Origin: Kitasatospora sp. MAP5-34
GTDB taxonomy: Bacteria > Actinomycetota > Actinomycetes > Streptomycetales > Streptomycetaceae
DNA: 64,000 bases
Direction of reading: 5' to 3'
Assembly (NCBI RefSeq): GCF_029894335.1
Contig: NZ_JARXZC010000043.1
Span: forward strand, 1 to 64,000
Shown piece by piece: positions 53,008-62,031 of this stretch (its first letter is position 1; every line of letters begins with the position of its first letter). The position numbers were made by a program, and so were the translations under genes. Under the pieces are notes generated by a model that was not told where the DNA came from, did no database searches, and saw nothing but the letters and a program-made list of their open reading frames with translations.

Positions 53008-53631
53008 ATGAGTGACGGAATCGGCAGCCTGTTCGGCATAGCGCAGCAGCTGCTCGGCAGCGCCCAGCAGCAGGGTCACGGGGACAATCACGACAACTTC
53101 CTGGAGGGCCTCAGCCAGCGCCTGCTGGAGGGTCACGAGCCCGTCCAGAACGGTGTCACCTACGAGATCGACGAGAAGTTCTTCTCGCCGACCCACGACT
53201 TCTGGATCAAGCGCGGCGGTGAGCGCGTCTTCCAGGTCGACGAGAAGATGTTCAGCTTCAGCGGCGTCATCGCGCTGCAGGACGTCAACGGCAACGAGCT
53301 GTACCGGATCTCCGAGAAGATCATGACGCTCCGGGACATCCGTTACATCCAGCGCGGCGAGCAGCGCATCGCCACGGTGAAGAAGGCGCTCTTCTCGCCG
53401 CTGGTCTACAAGTTCACCGTGACCTTCGAGAACGGTGCCGAGCTGCACGTCACGGGCAACATCACCGACCACCAGTACGCCATCACGTTCGGGCAGCAGG
53501 AGGTCGCGCACATCGCCCGTAAGTGGTCGCTGCTGAGCGAGCACTACGGCGTCACCATCGTCCCCGGCCAGGACGACGCACTGCTGCTGACCATCGCGGC
53601 CTGCGCCGAGGCCATGGTCCTGGACGACTGA
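53008..53631 (+). CDS. LURP-one-related (LOR / Tubby-like fold) protein
   Basis: A 207-residue soluble protein. After a Gln/His-rich lead-in (about 14-30) comes a LOR-type beta-barrel: YEIDEKFFSPTHDFWIKRGGERVFQVDEKMFSF, NELYRISEKIMTLRDIRYIQ, VYKFTVTFENGAELHVTGN, then IARKWSLLSEHYGV and a C-terminal helix (LLLTIAACAEAMVL). The fold matches Tubby C-terminal and phospholipid-scramblase domains; bacterial function is unknown. It is monocistronic by position, between an inverted repeat and a strong terminator. Confidence 0.85.
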   Translation: MSDGIGSLFGIAQQLLGSAQQQGHGDNHDNFLEGLSQRLLEGHEPVQNGVTYEIDEKFFSPTHDFWIKRGGERVFQVDEKMFSFSGVIALQDVNGNELYRISEKIMTLRDIRYIQRGEQRIATVKKALFSPLVYKFTVTFENGAELHVTGNITDHQYAITFGQQEVAHIARKWSLLSEHYGVTIVPGQDDALLLTIAACAEAMVLDD

Positions 53632-53647
53632 TCCCGCCCCGACCCGC

Positions 53648-53681
53648 CAGGGCCCGGACCGCCGCTGCGGTCCGGGCCCTG
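53648..53681 (+). terminator. Hairpin terminator of the LOR gene
   Basis: CAGGGCCCGGACCG (53648-53661) and CGGTCCGGGCCCTG (53668-53681) form a perfect 14-bp stem with a 6-nt loop, 16 nt past the stop codon. Confidence 0.85.
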
Positions 53682-53705
53682 TGCCGTCCCGGGCGCTGTC
53701 TCAGA

Positions 53706-53723
53706 TAGTAGGAAATCCAAGTA
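53706..53723. promoter_or_regulatory. Imperfect palindrome, possible operator
   Basis: TAGTAGGAAATCCAAGTA fits the symmetric pattern TAnTnGGAnnTCCnAnTA, 6 of 9 base pairs matching, and is AT-rich against its surroundings. It stands about 185 bp ahead of the 56-aa gene. The regulator is unknown. Confidence 0.35.
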
Positions 53724-53906
53724 GTTGTGCAGACAGCAACGGTGGGTCCGCGTACCTTGGAAGAGCCGGACGGTGAGCCCACCCCCTTCAAGCCAGGGTG
53801 CGCGGCCCCTCCGTGCCGTACGCACAACGACAGGCGACCCCTGCTCGGCGTACCAACTTCTCCCCACCCTCAGCACGCTCACGTGCCCTGAACCGAGGAG
53901 CCCGGT

Positions 53907-54077
53907 ATGCCCCACGCAAACCTGCTCACCCACCGTGACCACTACACCGCCCCCGCCGCCCCCGTCCGGACCCCGCGCCGCCACCGCCGGTCCGAGCCCG
54001 ACCCGCACGCCGCAGCCGCCCTCCAGCGAGCCCTCGACCGCCGCGACAACGGCGGCGCGACGGGCCACGGCGCCTGA
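53907..54077 (+). CDS. Small His/Arg-rich hypothetical protein
   Basis: A 56-residue frame with a good ribosome site (GAGGAG, 8 nt ahead). It starts MPHANLLTHRDHYTAPAAPV, is rich in Arg, His, Pro and Ala in the middle (RTPRRHRRSEPDPH), and ends in AAAALQRALDRRDNGG, a likely short helix. No family recognised. The strong ribosome site and the palindrome upstream favour a real gene, but its composition is close to that of random high-GC frames. Confidence 0.45.
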   Translation: MPHANLLTHRDHYTAPAAPVRTPRRHRRSEPDPHAAAALQRALDRRDNGGATGHGA

Positions 54078-54285
54078 CGGCTTCACAGCCAGGCGCCCCT
54101 GTCGTGGTTAGCCCGAATGCCTGACGATCCGTCACCCGCAGGAGTGCAAGCCCGACCCCGGAGGGGGAACTCGCTGGCCCTGGTCGACGAGGTGATCCTA
54201 ATTTGGTGCTCCGGGAGGGTGATCGACGTCCGCGCCGCGCGGGCTGTACGCAGATCAGTCCACCCCTGCCGGGGGAGGCGGACCT

Positions 54286-57200
54286 GTGCGCACCCATGGT
54301 GCTCTGACCCGGATCGGTATCACCCTCGCCGTCGTCGCCGGCTCCGCCGTGCTCGCCGCCGCGCCGCCCACCGGTGCGGCGGCCGAGCCAGGTGCGATCG
54401 GGAGTCGGGCCGATACCCAGCAGAGCGTTCTGCTGGAACTCGACACCGAGGCCGCCGCCCCCGCCTGGCGCCGGGCCGGCACCGAGGCCCGGCGGGCCCG
54501 GCGCTCCCCGGAGGAGGTCCGGCGGCAGGCGGCGCAGGCCGGTGCCGACCAGCGTGGGCGGGTGAGCCAGGCGCTCGACCGGCTGGCCGACGCTGTCCAC
54601 AGGGCCGCCCCGGACTCCCGGGAGCTGTACCGCACCCGCACCCTGCTCGCCGGTCTCGCGGTGACCGCCCCGGCCGGGCGGCTGCCCGCGCTGCGCGCGC
54701 TGCCCGGCGTACGGGCGGTGCACCCGATCACCCGCAAGGAGCGCGGCAACGCGTACTCCGTCCCGCTCACCGGCGCGCCCGCCGTCTGGTCCGGCACTCT
54801 CGCGGACGCGGGTCTGCCCGGCAACACCGGTGCGGGCGTGCGGATCGGCATCATCGACTCCGGCATCGACTACACCCACGCCGACTTCGGCGGTCCGGGC
54901 ACCGAGCAGGCGTTCCGCTCGGTCGAGCGCGGCAAGCCCGCCCCGGCCGCCCTGTTCCCGAACAGCAAGGTGATCGGCGGCAAGGACCTGGTCGGCGACG
55001 ACTACAACCCGGACCCGTCGGCCCCCAACTTCCAGCCCGTCCCGCACCCCGGCCCCAACCCGCTGGACTGCGCGCTGAACGGCCACGGCACCCATGTCGC
55101 GGGCACCGCCGCCGGCCTCGGCGTCACCTCCGCCGGCAAGACCTACACCGGCCCGTACCACCCGGGGCTGGACCCGGCGGGCTTCAAGGTCGGCCCCGGC
55201 GCCGCCCCCGGCGCTCAGCTGTACGCGATCCGGGTCTTCGGCTGCGACGGCTCCACCGACCAGCTCGCCCAGGCCCTCGACCTGGCGGCGGACCCGAACG
55301 GCAACGGCGACCTCTCGGACCGGCTGGACGTCGTCAACCTCTCGCTCGGCAGCCGCTTCGGCAACCCCGACGACACCGACGCACTGGCCGCCGACCGCCT
55401 CGCCGAGCTGGGGACGGTGGTGGTCGCGGCGGCGGGTAACGAGGGCGACGTGTACGGCGTCGGCGGCAGCCCCGGCAACGCCGCCCGGGCCATCGACGTC
55501 GCCGCCTCGGTGGACGGGCACGCCGACGCCGACGGGATCCGGGTGCTCGCCCCCGAGCCGATGGCCGGTCTCGTCCCCGCGCACTGGAGCGCCAAGTACC
55601 AGAGCTGGTCGGCCAAGGACGTCAGCGCCGAACTCGCTCTCCCGGTCGACCAGTCGGACGGCTGCGCCGCCTTCGACGCGGCCGACGCCGCCCGCCTCAA
55701 GGGCCGGATCGCGGTGCTGAGCTGGCATACCAAGGATCCGGAGCGGGCCTGCGGCTCCGCCCCCCGGGCCGACCACGCCGCCGCCGCCGGGGCGGTCGGC
55801 ACACTGTTCGCGGCCGACGGTGACCACCTGGGCGAGATCGCCGGTGACGACAGGATCCCTGCCGCCATCATGGCCAAGGCCGACGGTGAGCGGCTGGTCA
55901 AGGCCGTCGCCGCGGGGCCGGTCCGGGTGCAGTTGGCCGTCCCCGGCAATCCGCTGCACGGTGCGGTCGTCCAGAACCAGCCGCTCCGGGCGGACACCCT
56001 GACCAGCTTCACCTCACGCGGCGTCGGGCTGCCGGGCCTCGTCAAGCCGGACGTCGCGGCGCCGGGCGAGACCATCTGGTCGGCGCGGGTGGGCACCGGC
56101 AGCGGCGGTATGCGCGAGGACGGCACCTCGATGGCCAGCCCGCACATCACCGGGCTCGCCGCCCTGGTCCGGTCCGCACACCCGGGCTGGTCGCCGGCCG
56201 AGGTCAAGGCGGCGCTGATGAACACGGCGGGCGACACCTGGCTCGGCGACGACCACACCGGCCCGGTCTACGGCCCGGAGCGGACGGGCGCCGGCCGGGC
56301 CAGGGTCGACCTCGCCGTCCGCACCCCGGCCGTGGCGTACGCGGCGGGGGAGGGCTCGGTGGACGGCGCGGTCGGCGTCTCCTTCGGTCCGGTACCGGTC
56401 ACCGGGCCGACCGAGCAGGCCCGGGAGGTCGAGATCCGGAACTTCTCGGATCAGCCGCTCGACTACACCACCGGCTACCTGCCGGCCACCGAAGTCCCAG
56501 GCGCGCGCTTCGACCTGTCGCCTGCTCAGGTCACCGTCCCGGCGGGCGGTACGACCCGGGTCACCGTGACCCTGCGCGTCCCCGGGCGGCTCGGCCGGGC
56601 GCCCGATCCGACCATCGACCTCACCCAGACGGGCCACGCCCGCAGCTACCGGGCCGAACTCTCCGGGCGGCTGCTGCTGACCCCCGTCGGCGCCGACGTA
56701 CCGGCCCTGCGCGTCCCGCTCTTCGCCGCCCCGCGCCCCGCGTCCGAGCTGTCGGCGGGCCCGCAGGCCCGCACCTCGCAGACCTCCACCCTGCTCAGCC
56801 TGACCGGCACCGGCGCACCGGCGGCCGGTGGCGACGCGCTGATCAGTGCCTTCGCCCTCGGCGGGGAGGCCGCCCGCTGGCCCGACTGCCCGCAGGACAC
56901 CCACCAGAGCGACAAGGACAAGGAGAAGGACAAGGGCGAGAAGGGCAAGGACGTCTGCGTCACCCGGGCCGGTGACCGCGCGGCCAACCTCCGGACGGCC
57001 GGCGCCGCCACCGACGCCCCGGCGGTCAGCGGCGACCCGCTGGACAAGGGCATGCTCTACCTGGCCGCGACCTTCTGGGCCCCGAGTGCCAGCCCGGTGA
57101 GCAGCTTCGGCGTCCGGGCCTCGCTGGACACCGACGGTGACGGCGTGACGGACGTGATCGTCGTCGCCGACCGGCTGACGGGCAGTGACGTCCTGGTCGC

Positions 57201-57639
57201 CCGCGCCCTGGACGCCAGGACGGGCAAGGAGCTGGACGTCGAGCCGCTCAACGCCCGCTGGGGCGACACCGACACCGATCTGCTGGACAGCGACACCGTC
57301 GTCCTGCCCGTCCGGCTGTCGGCCCTGCCGGGGCTGAGGCAGAGCGCCGGCAAGATCCGCTACGCCCTCTGGACGGGCCTCGCGACCCAGGGCGGCACAC
57401 CCGGCGTCAAGGACGCGGTCTCCTCGATCGGCCTGGACGGCGAACACCCGACCCTGACGATCGACGCGCTGCACCCGGCCCTCGACATCCGCAGCGGCTT
57501 CGGCGGCCCGGCGGCGATCACCACCCCGGAGCGGCCCGGCTCCGTGCTGGAGATCCGCCGCATGCCGGGGGACAGCACCCGGCTGCTACTTGTCCACCAC
57601 TTCAACCCGGACGGGCGCCGGGCCGAGATCCTCGGCTGA
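54286..57639 (+). CDS. Secreted S8-family serine peptidase (subtilase)
   Basis: A 1117-residue exported protease from GTG 54286. A signal peptide (about 1-33) and a propeptide (to about 165, with an I9-like LYRTRTLLAGLAVTAP stretch) precede the catalytic domain. The triad is Asp in IGIIDSGIDYTHADFG (near 191), His in NGHGTHVAGTAAGLG (near 270) and Ser in EDGTSMASPHITGLAA (near 615). A PA-like insertion lies between His and Ser (about 420-570), and TLTSFTSRGVG precedes the Ser block. The C-terminal 450 residues are beta-rich (an Fn3-like part from about 700) with a lysine/aspartate run near 875-890. Likely a nutritional or developmental extracellular protease. Confidence 0.93.
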   Translation: MRTHGALTRIGITLAVVAGSAVLAAAPPTGAAAEPGAIGSRADTQQSVLLELDTEAAAPAWRRAGTEARRARRSPEEVRRQAAQAGADQRGRVSQALDRLADAVHRAAPDSRELYRTRTLLAGLAVTAPAGRLPALRALPGVRAVHPITRKERGNAYSVPLTGAPAVWSGTLADAGLPGNTGAGVRIGIIDSGIDYTHADFGGPGTEQAFRSVERGKPAPAALFPNSKVIGGKDLVGDDYNPDPSAPNFQPVPHPGPNPLDCALNGHGTHVAGTAAGLGVTSAGKTYTGPYHPGLDPAGFKVGPGAAPGAQLYAIRVFGCDGSTDQLAQALDLAADPNGNGDLSDRLDVVNLSLGSRFGNPDDTDALAADRLAELGTVVVAAAGNEGDVYGVGGSPGNAARAIDVAASVDGHADADGIRVLAPEPMAGLVPAHWSAKYQSWSAKDVSAELALPVDQSDGCAAFDAADAARLKGRIAVLSWHTKDPERACGSAPRADHAAAAGAVGTLFAADGDHLGEIAGDDRIPAAIMAKADGERLVKAVAAGPVRVQLAVPGNPLHGAVVQNQPLRADTLTSFTSRGVGLPGLVKPDVAAPGETIWSARVGTGSGGMREDGTSMASPHITGLAALVRSAHPGWSPAEVKAALMNTAGDTWLGDDHTGPVYGPERTGAGRARVDLAVRTPAVAYAAGEGSVDGAVGVSFGPVPVTGPTEQAREVEIRNFSDQPLDYTTGYLPATEVPGARFDLSPAQVTVPAGGTTRVTVTLRVPGRLGRAPDPTIDLTQTGHARSYRAELSGRLLLTPVGADVPALRVPLFAAPRPASELSAGPQARTSQTSTLLSLTGTGAPAAGGDALISAFALGGEAARWPDCPQDTHQSDKDKEKDKGEKGKDVCVTRAGDRAANLRTAGAATDAPAVSGDPLDKGMLYLAATFWAPSASPVSSFGVRASLDTDGDGVTDVIVVADRLTGSDVLVARALDARTGKELDVEPLNARWGDTDTDLLDSDTVVLPVRLSALPGLRQSAGKIRYALWTGLATQGGTPGVKDAVSSIGLDGEHPTLTIDALHPALDIRSGFGGPAAITTPERPGSVLEIRRMPGDSTRLLLVHHFNPDGRRAEILG

Positions 57640-58044
57640 GGTCGATCGGTCAGATTTATCTCCAGGCGCTGAGTCCCGGCTGGTCAGGACCAGCTTCGAG
57701 AGCACGAACGTGATCGGGATCGCGACCACTGCGGCCAGCAGTGGCGCGATCTTCTCGTTCACCTTCAGCCACTCCACCAGCGCGAGCACGCCACCGCTCT
57801 GCACCAGGTAGTTGGTGATGTTCGGCAGCGGGAAGAGCAGGAACTTCCGCCAGGTCGGCCTGGTCCGGTAGGTGAAGTAGGTGTTCATGAAGAACGACCC
57901 GACCATGCTGACCAGGAAGGCGAGGGTGAACGCGGCGAAGTACGGCAGGTGGGGGTGGAGCATCAGGTAACCGGCGTAGAAGGTCGCGGTGTTCACCACG
58001 CCGACCATGCCGAACCTGACGAGCTGCCAGAGCTGCGGCTTCAC
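57586..58044 (-). CDS. GtrA-family membrane protein
   Basis: A 152-residue protein with four membrane helices: LVRFGMVGVVNTATFYAGYLML, AFTLAFLVSMVGSFFMNTYFTYR, LVQSGGVLALVEWL and AAVVAIPITFVLSKLVL. The VRFGMVGVVNT start and NTYFTYR are GtrA hallmarks. GtrA-like proteins are thought to move or help move undecaprenyl-linked sugars across the membrane. GTG 58044-58042 is chosen for the strong GGAGGAGGAGGG site and overlaps the stop of the 45-aa gene (GTGA). The 3' end overlaps the convergent protease gene by 54 nt. Confidence 0.9.
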   Translation of the reverse strand: MKPQLWQLVRFGMVGVVNTATFYAGYLMLHPHLPYFAAFTLAFLVSMVGSFFMNTYFTYRTRPTWRKFLLFPLPNITNYLVQSGGVLALVEWLKVNEKIAPLLAAVVAIPITFVLSKLVLTSRDSAPGDKSDRSTSAEDLGPAPVRVEVVDK

Positions 58045-58178
58045 CGACCCTCCTCCTCCGACCCCGCGTAGTAGATCCAACCGGTGTAGATCCGGCCGAT
58101 GTACTCATGAATCACCCAATTGTCCCGTTGATAGTACCGGTGCTCACCTGCACCGCCGGGTGGGCGCACAGTCGCCAT
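58041..58178 (-). CDS. 45-residue protein coupled to both the YfhO-like and GtrA genes
   Basis: A 45-residue frame: a Pro/Gly-rich start (MATVRPPGGAGEHR), then an aromatic core with six Tyr and three of its residues Trp-flanked (YYQRDNWVIHEY, then GRIYTGWIYYAG), then an acidic tail (SEEEGR). Its ATG overlaps the YfhO-like stop (TGATG at 58180-58176) and its stop overlaps the GtrA start (GTGA at 58044-58041). Overlaps at both ends, and a composition unlike its surroundings with several AT-rich codons, argue for a real gene. It is too hydrophilic for a plain membrane helix. No family recognised; a partner of the two membrane proteins is the natural guess. Confidence 0.65.
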   Translation of the reverse strand: MATVRPPGGAGEHRYYQRDNWVIHEYIGRIYTGWIYYAGSEEEGR

Positions 58179-60712
58179 CAGGGGCGCGCTAGTACTCGGC
58201 GCAAAGTACTCAGCGCACGTACTCGACTGCGCCGCAGCCGGGTGATCAGCCCGACACCCGCCACCACCGCGAGCGCGACGCCGCTCACCGCCAGCCCTGT
58301 GTTCAGCCCGGGCGTGCGGTAGCCGCACGAGAAGCGCGAGGCGCCTGCGCCGAGCCGCACCCCGATCATGCCCAGCACCGATTTCGGCGCGGCCTCGGCC
58401 CCGCCGTCGACCGAGCACTGCCAGCCCTGCACAGCCGGGACGGAGACCAGCGCGAGGCCGGTCGACCCGGCGGGCAGCTCGGCGCTGAGGGCGTGCCCGC
58501 CGGTGCTCACCGAGGTGGCGGCCCTGAGCTGTGCGAGGGCGGCCGACAGCGCGCCGTGGTCGAGGCAGCCGATCGGCTCGACCGGGACCTGCGCCGCCGC
58601 CCCGGCCCGCAGCCGCAGCTGGACCTGGCCGTCGGCGGGTACGGTGCCCAGCTCCCGGATCGGCATCGCCGTCATCGGCTGCCGGCCGTAGCTGTCGTAC
58701 TCGGTGCCCAGCCCCAGCACGGTTCCGTTGAACCACGGTCCGTAGAAGTACGCAGTGCTGCCCGGGGTGCAGACCCCGTCGAACGTCGTCCAGGTCCCGC
58801 CCTCGGGCGTGGCCGGGACGGACCAGCCGCTGATGCCGTGCAGGGTGGGCACGGGCCCGGCGGTGGGGGTGAGCTGCGGGATGTCGTACACCTTGGCGCC
58901 GAGCAGCGACTGCTGCCGGGACCAGACGGAGGAGACGTCCGGCTTGCTGTCGGGATGCACGGTGACCAGCGGCGCGGCGGCGGCCTGCTCGGGGCTGAAG
59001 CCCTCGGGTGCCGAGCTGCTGTCCAGGTACGTGGTCACCCCGAACAGCGCCCGCCCGACCGGGTCGGCGGGGCTGAGGGTGTGCCGTCCCTCGAGGTACC
59101 AGCCGGCGCCCAGGTCGTGCAGCAGCTGCGCCGTCACGGCGGGCAGGTAGCTGCTGTAGTACGAGCCGCCCTCGCCGCCGAGCAGCAGCGGGTCGTTGCT
59201 CGTGAACTCGTGCGGGCCCGGGTCGGTCCGGTTCTTCGGCCAGTCGTCCGCGCGCTGGATGAGGTCGTACGCGGCCGACGACTGCGAGCTGATGGTCGTC
59301 CGGCTGATGGTCGTCCGGTCGCGGAGCACGGTGGCCCAGTACGCGGCGTACGTGGACCCGGCCAGCACACCGACCGCCAGCACCGTGCCGACGATCCGCC
59401 GCACCGCCGGGTCGTCCGGCCGGCGCTGCAGAAGCCAGAGCGCGCCGACCACGACTGCGCCGCCCGCGACGACCAGCACCCAGGTGGAGGAGCGGACGGA
59501 GCTGTGTCCGCGCCCCAGCACCGCGATCAGCGCGACCAGCCCGGCGCCGCCGAGCAGTGCGAACGGGTCGGGGCGGCGCGACAACGAAACCCAGGCCGCC
59601 ATCACCAGCATCCCGCTGAGCACGAACGCCGCCCGGTACGGGCTGCCGTCGGGGACCGCCAGGCCGTGCCAGAGCAGTATGGTCGGCCGCCAGCCGAAGC
59701 TGGCCGCGACGGCCACCAGCAGGACGTACCAGGCGGCCCGCTCGCGGATCCGCACCTCGCGGTTGAACGGCAGCGAGGCGACCAGGAGGAGGGCCGGCAA
59801 GCCGACGAAGATGTTCGGCATCGAGTGGTCCGAGCCTCCGCCGGGCAGCAGCTGCGTCAGGTAGTCGGTGAGGCCGGTCGGGCCGTCGTACCGGGCCAGC
59901 GGCGCGGGCTGGGACACCTTGCCCGCCTTGAGGCCGACCAGGATCACGGGCGTGGTCAGCAGCACCCCGGTCGCCACCATGGCCGCCGCCCGGGCCAGTA
60001 CCCGCAGCTTCGCCCGCACCGGGGTCCGGGCCAGGTACATCCGGACCAGCAGCACCAGTCCGGCGGCGAGGGTGGCCATCGCGCCGGTGTGGACGTTGCC
60101 CGCCCAGGCCACCGCGACCAGCAGCGTGCCCAGCACCCACCGCCGCTGCCGCAGGCACCAGTCGCAGGCCAGGCAGACCAGTGGCAGCGAGACCAGGCCC
60201 CACATCCACCTCGGGTCGGCCGCGCCGTCGTTCAGCACCCAGGCGCAGACGCCGTACCCGACGGCGAGCAGTGCCCGCAGCCAGGGGGAGCCCTGGTGCA
60301 GCCGGCCGAGGAAGACCGTCATCAGGGCCGAGGCGAGCCCGATGCTGAGCAGGGTGACCAGGAAGACCGGGAAGTTCACGGCGTCGCGCGGGAAGAGCCC
60401 GACCAGCCAGGAGAACGGGTTCATCAGGTACGCCATGAAGTCCGCGAGGAACGGCGCGCCGTACCCGCTGTTCCAGTTGAACAGCAGGTCGCCGGTGCTG
60501 TTCCCGTGCATCAGGTCCCACAGGTGGGCGTGGTACGGCACGAGCTGGTCGCCGAGGTCGTTCACCGCCCGCGAGCGCGCGCCGAACGGGTACGTCCGGT
60601 GGATCGCGAGCGCCAGGCAGTAGGCCGCCATCGAGAGCGCCGCCGCGAGCCCGGCCGCCCTGGTCTCCGGGCTGCGGAGTCCTCGACGGGCGGCTGCGAC
60701 GGTCCGGCTCAC
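58178..60712 (-). CDS. YfhO-like multi-pass membrane protein
   Basis: An 844-residue protein with about a dozen membrane helices in its N-terminal two thirds (first near 15-33), then a large extracytoplasmic domain (about 530-810) and a last helix (about 812-832) with a basic tail. The loop after helix 1 has NDLGDQLVPYHAHLWDLMHG and FNWNSGYGAPF, matching YfhO and other GT-C-like membrane glycosyltransferases, including the Asp motif in the first external loop. Such proteins glycosylate wall polymers or lipids. GTG 60712 is the likeliest start, although its ribosome site is weak. It leads a coupled trio with the 45-aa protein and GtrA. Confidence 0.85.
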   Translation of the reverse strand: MSRTVAAARRGLRSPETRAAGLAAALSMAAYCLALAIHRTYPFGARSRAVNDLGDQLVPYHAHLWDLMHGNSTGDLLFNWNSGYGAPFLADFMAYLMNPFSWLVGLFPRDAVNFPVFLVTLLSIGLASALMTVFLGRLHQGSPWLRALLAVGYGVCAWVLNDGAADPRWMWGLVSLPLVCLACDWCLRQRRWVLGTLLVAVAWAGNVHTGAMATLAAGLVLLVRMYLARTPVRAKLRVLARAAAMVATGVLLTTPVILVGLKAGKVSQPAPLARYDGPTGLTDYLTQLLPGGGSDHSMPNIFVGLPALLLVASLPFNREVRIRERAAWYVLLVAVAASFGWRPTILLWHGLAVPDGSPYRAAFVLSGMLVMAAWVSLSRRPDPFALLGGAGLVALIAVLGRGHSSVRSSTWVLVVAGGAVVVGALWLLQRRPDDPAVRRIVGTVLAVGVLAGSTYAAYWATVLRDRTTISRTTISSQSSAAYDLIQRADDWPKNRTDPGPHEFTSNDPLLLGGEGGSYYSSYLPAVTAQLLHDLGAGWYLEGRHTLSPADPVGRALFGVTTYLDSSSAPEGFSPEQAAAAPLVTVHPDSKPDVSSVWSRQQSLLGAKVYDIPQLTPTAGPVPTLHGISGWSVPATPEGGTWTTFDGVCTPGSTAYFYGPWFNGTVLGLGTEYDSYGRQPMTAMPIRELGTVPADGQVQLRLRAGAAAQVPVEPIGCLDHGALSAALAQLRAATSVSTGGHALSAELPAGSTGLALVSVPAVQGWQCSVDGGAEAAPKSVLGMIGVRLGAGASRFSCGYRTPGLNTGLAVSGVALAVVAGVGLITRLRRSRVRALSTLRRVLARP

Positions 60713-60872
60713 TGCGTGTTGTCCATCGGCCTGATCCCCTGCGAGGAAATGCGCGAATACTCGTCGGATATTACCGAATGTCCCCGCTCCGCCCGAGGCT
60801 CCGCGCCCCTCTCGAATGTCCGGATAGTGGACGCGAGATGTCACCCCCTGGGACGCGGCGTAGGGTTCGAGT

Positions 60873-61910
60873 ATGTCTCGTAGCCTTCGTCTCGCAGTGA
60901 TCCCCGGTGACGGTATCGGCCAGGAAGTCGTGGCCGAGGGCCTCAAGGTGCTCGCCGCCGCCCTCCCCGCCGACGTCAAGGTGGAGACCACCGAGTACGA
61001 CCTCGGTGCCCGGCTCTACCACCGCACCGGCGAGACCCTGCCGGACAGCGTGCTGGCGGAGCTGAAGACCCAGGACGCGATCCTGCTGGGCGCGATCGGC
61101 GACCCGAGCGTCCCGTCCGGCGTGCTGGAGCGCGGGCTGCTGCTCAAGCTGCGCTTCGCCTTCGACCACTACCTGAACCTCCGCCCGGGCAAGCTCTTCC
61201 CCGGCGTGCAGTCCCCGCTGGCCGGCGACCCCCAGATCGACTTCGTGGTCGTCCGCGAGGGCACCGAGGGCCCGTACGTCGGCAACGGCGGCACCCTGCG
61301 CACCGGTACCGAGCACGAGGTCGCCACCGAGGTGAGCCTCAACACGGCGTACGGCATCGAGCGGGTCGTCCGCGACGCCTACCGCCGCGCGGCCGCCCGC
61401 CCGCGCAAGAAGCTGACGCTCGTCCACAAGAACAACGTGCTGGTGCACGCGGGCCACCTGTGGACGCGGATCTTCGCCGCCGTCGGCCAGGAGTTCCCCG
61501 AGGTCACCACCGACTACCTGCACGTGGACGCGGCGACGATCTTCTTCGTCACCCAGCCCGAGCGGTTCGACGTGATCGTCACCGACAACCTGTTCGGCGA
61601 CATCCTGACCGACCTGGCCGCCGCCGTCACAGGTGGCATCGGCCTGGCGGCCAGCGGCAACATCAACCCCACCGGCGAGTTCCCGTCGATGTTCGAGCCG
61701 GTCCACGGCTCGGCCCCCGACATCGCCGGCCAGGGCAAGGCCGACCCGACCGCCACCGTGCTCTCGGTCGCCATGCTCCTGGAGCACCTCGGCTTCACCG
61801 CCGAGGCCGCCAAGGTCGAGGCGGCCGTCGCGGCCGACCTCGCCACCCGCACCGGCACCCGCTCCACCTCCGAGGTCGGCGACGCGCTCGTTGCCCGAGT
61901 AGCCGGCTGA
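60873..61910 (+). CDS. leuB: 3-Isopropylmalate dehydrogenase
   Basis: A 345-residue NAD+-dependent decarboxylating dehydrogenase of leucine synthesis. The N-terminus is LAVIPGDGIGQEVVAEGLKVL; substrate and metal residues appear in LNLRPGKLFPG, FVVVREGTEGPYVGNGG, VHKNNVLVHAGHLW and TDNLFGDILTDLAAA, with the cofactor region FEPVHGSAPDIAGQG. The length fits the actinobacterial short form. It is divergent from the YfhO-like gene, sharing a 160-bp gap. It precedes ilvE. Confidence 0.95.
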   Translation: MSRSLRLAVIPGDGIGQEVVAEGLKVLAAALPADVKVETTEYDLGARLYHRTGETLPDSVLAELKTQDAILLGAIGDPSVPSGVLERGLLLKLRFAFDHYLNLRPGKLFPGVQSPLAGDPQIDFVVVREGTEGPYVGNGGTLRTGTEHEVATEVSLNTAYGIERVVRDAYRRAAARPRKKLTLVHKNNVLVHAGHLWTRIFAAVGQEFPEVTTDYLHVDAATIFFVTQPERFDVIVTDNLFGDILTDLAAAVTGGIGLAASGNINPTGEFPSMFEPVHGSAPDIAGQGKADPTATVLSVAMLLEHLGFTAEAAKVEAAVAADLATRTGTRSTSEVGDALVARVAG

Positions 61911-61950
61911 GGGGGCCTGTACTACTTCCACAGCTGACATGCCAGCTGTT

Positions 61951-62031
61951 CGGCACGGCCCTCCAGATGCGACTATCAACAGTGGGCCGTGCCGTCGTGT
62001 GTTCGATCACCGATGGTCCGCGCCCGGACCA
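61951..62031 (+). promoter_or_regulatory. Two perfect hairpins between leuB and ilvE
   Basis: CGGCACGGCCC (61951-61961) pairs exactly with GGGCCGTGCCG (61984-61994), an 11-bp stem with a 22-nt loop. TGGTCCG-CGCC-CGGACCA (62014-62031) is a perfect 7-bp hairpin 25 nt ahead of ilvE. No T-run or leader peptide is obvious. The first may end leuB transcription; the second may affect ilvE translation. Confidence 0.5.

Noticed and set aside
54117..55439. 440-residue plus-strand frame overlapping the protease start
   Set aside because: Arg/Pro-rich shadow of the protease, no motifs.
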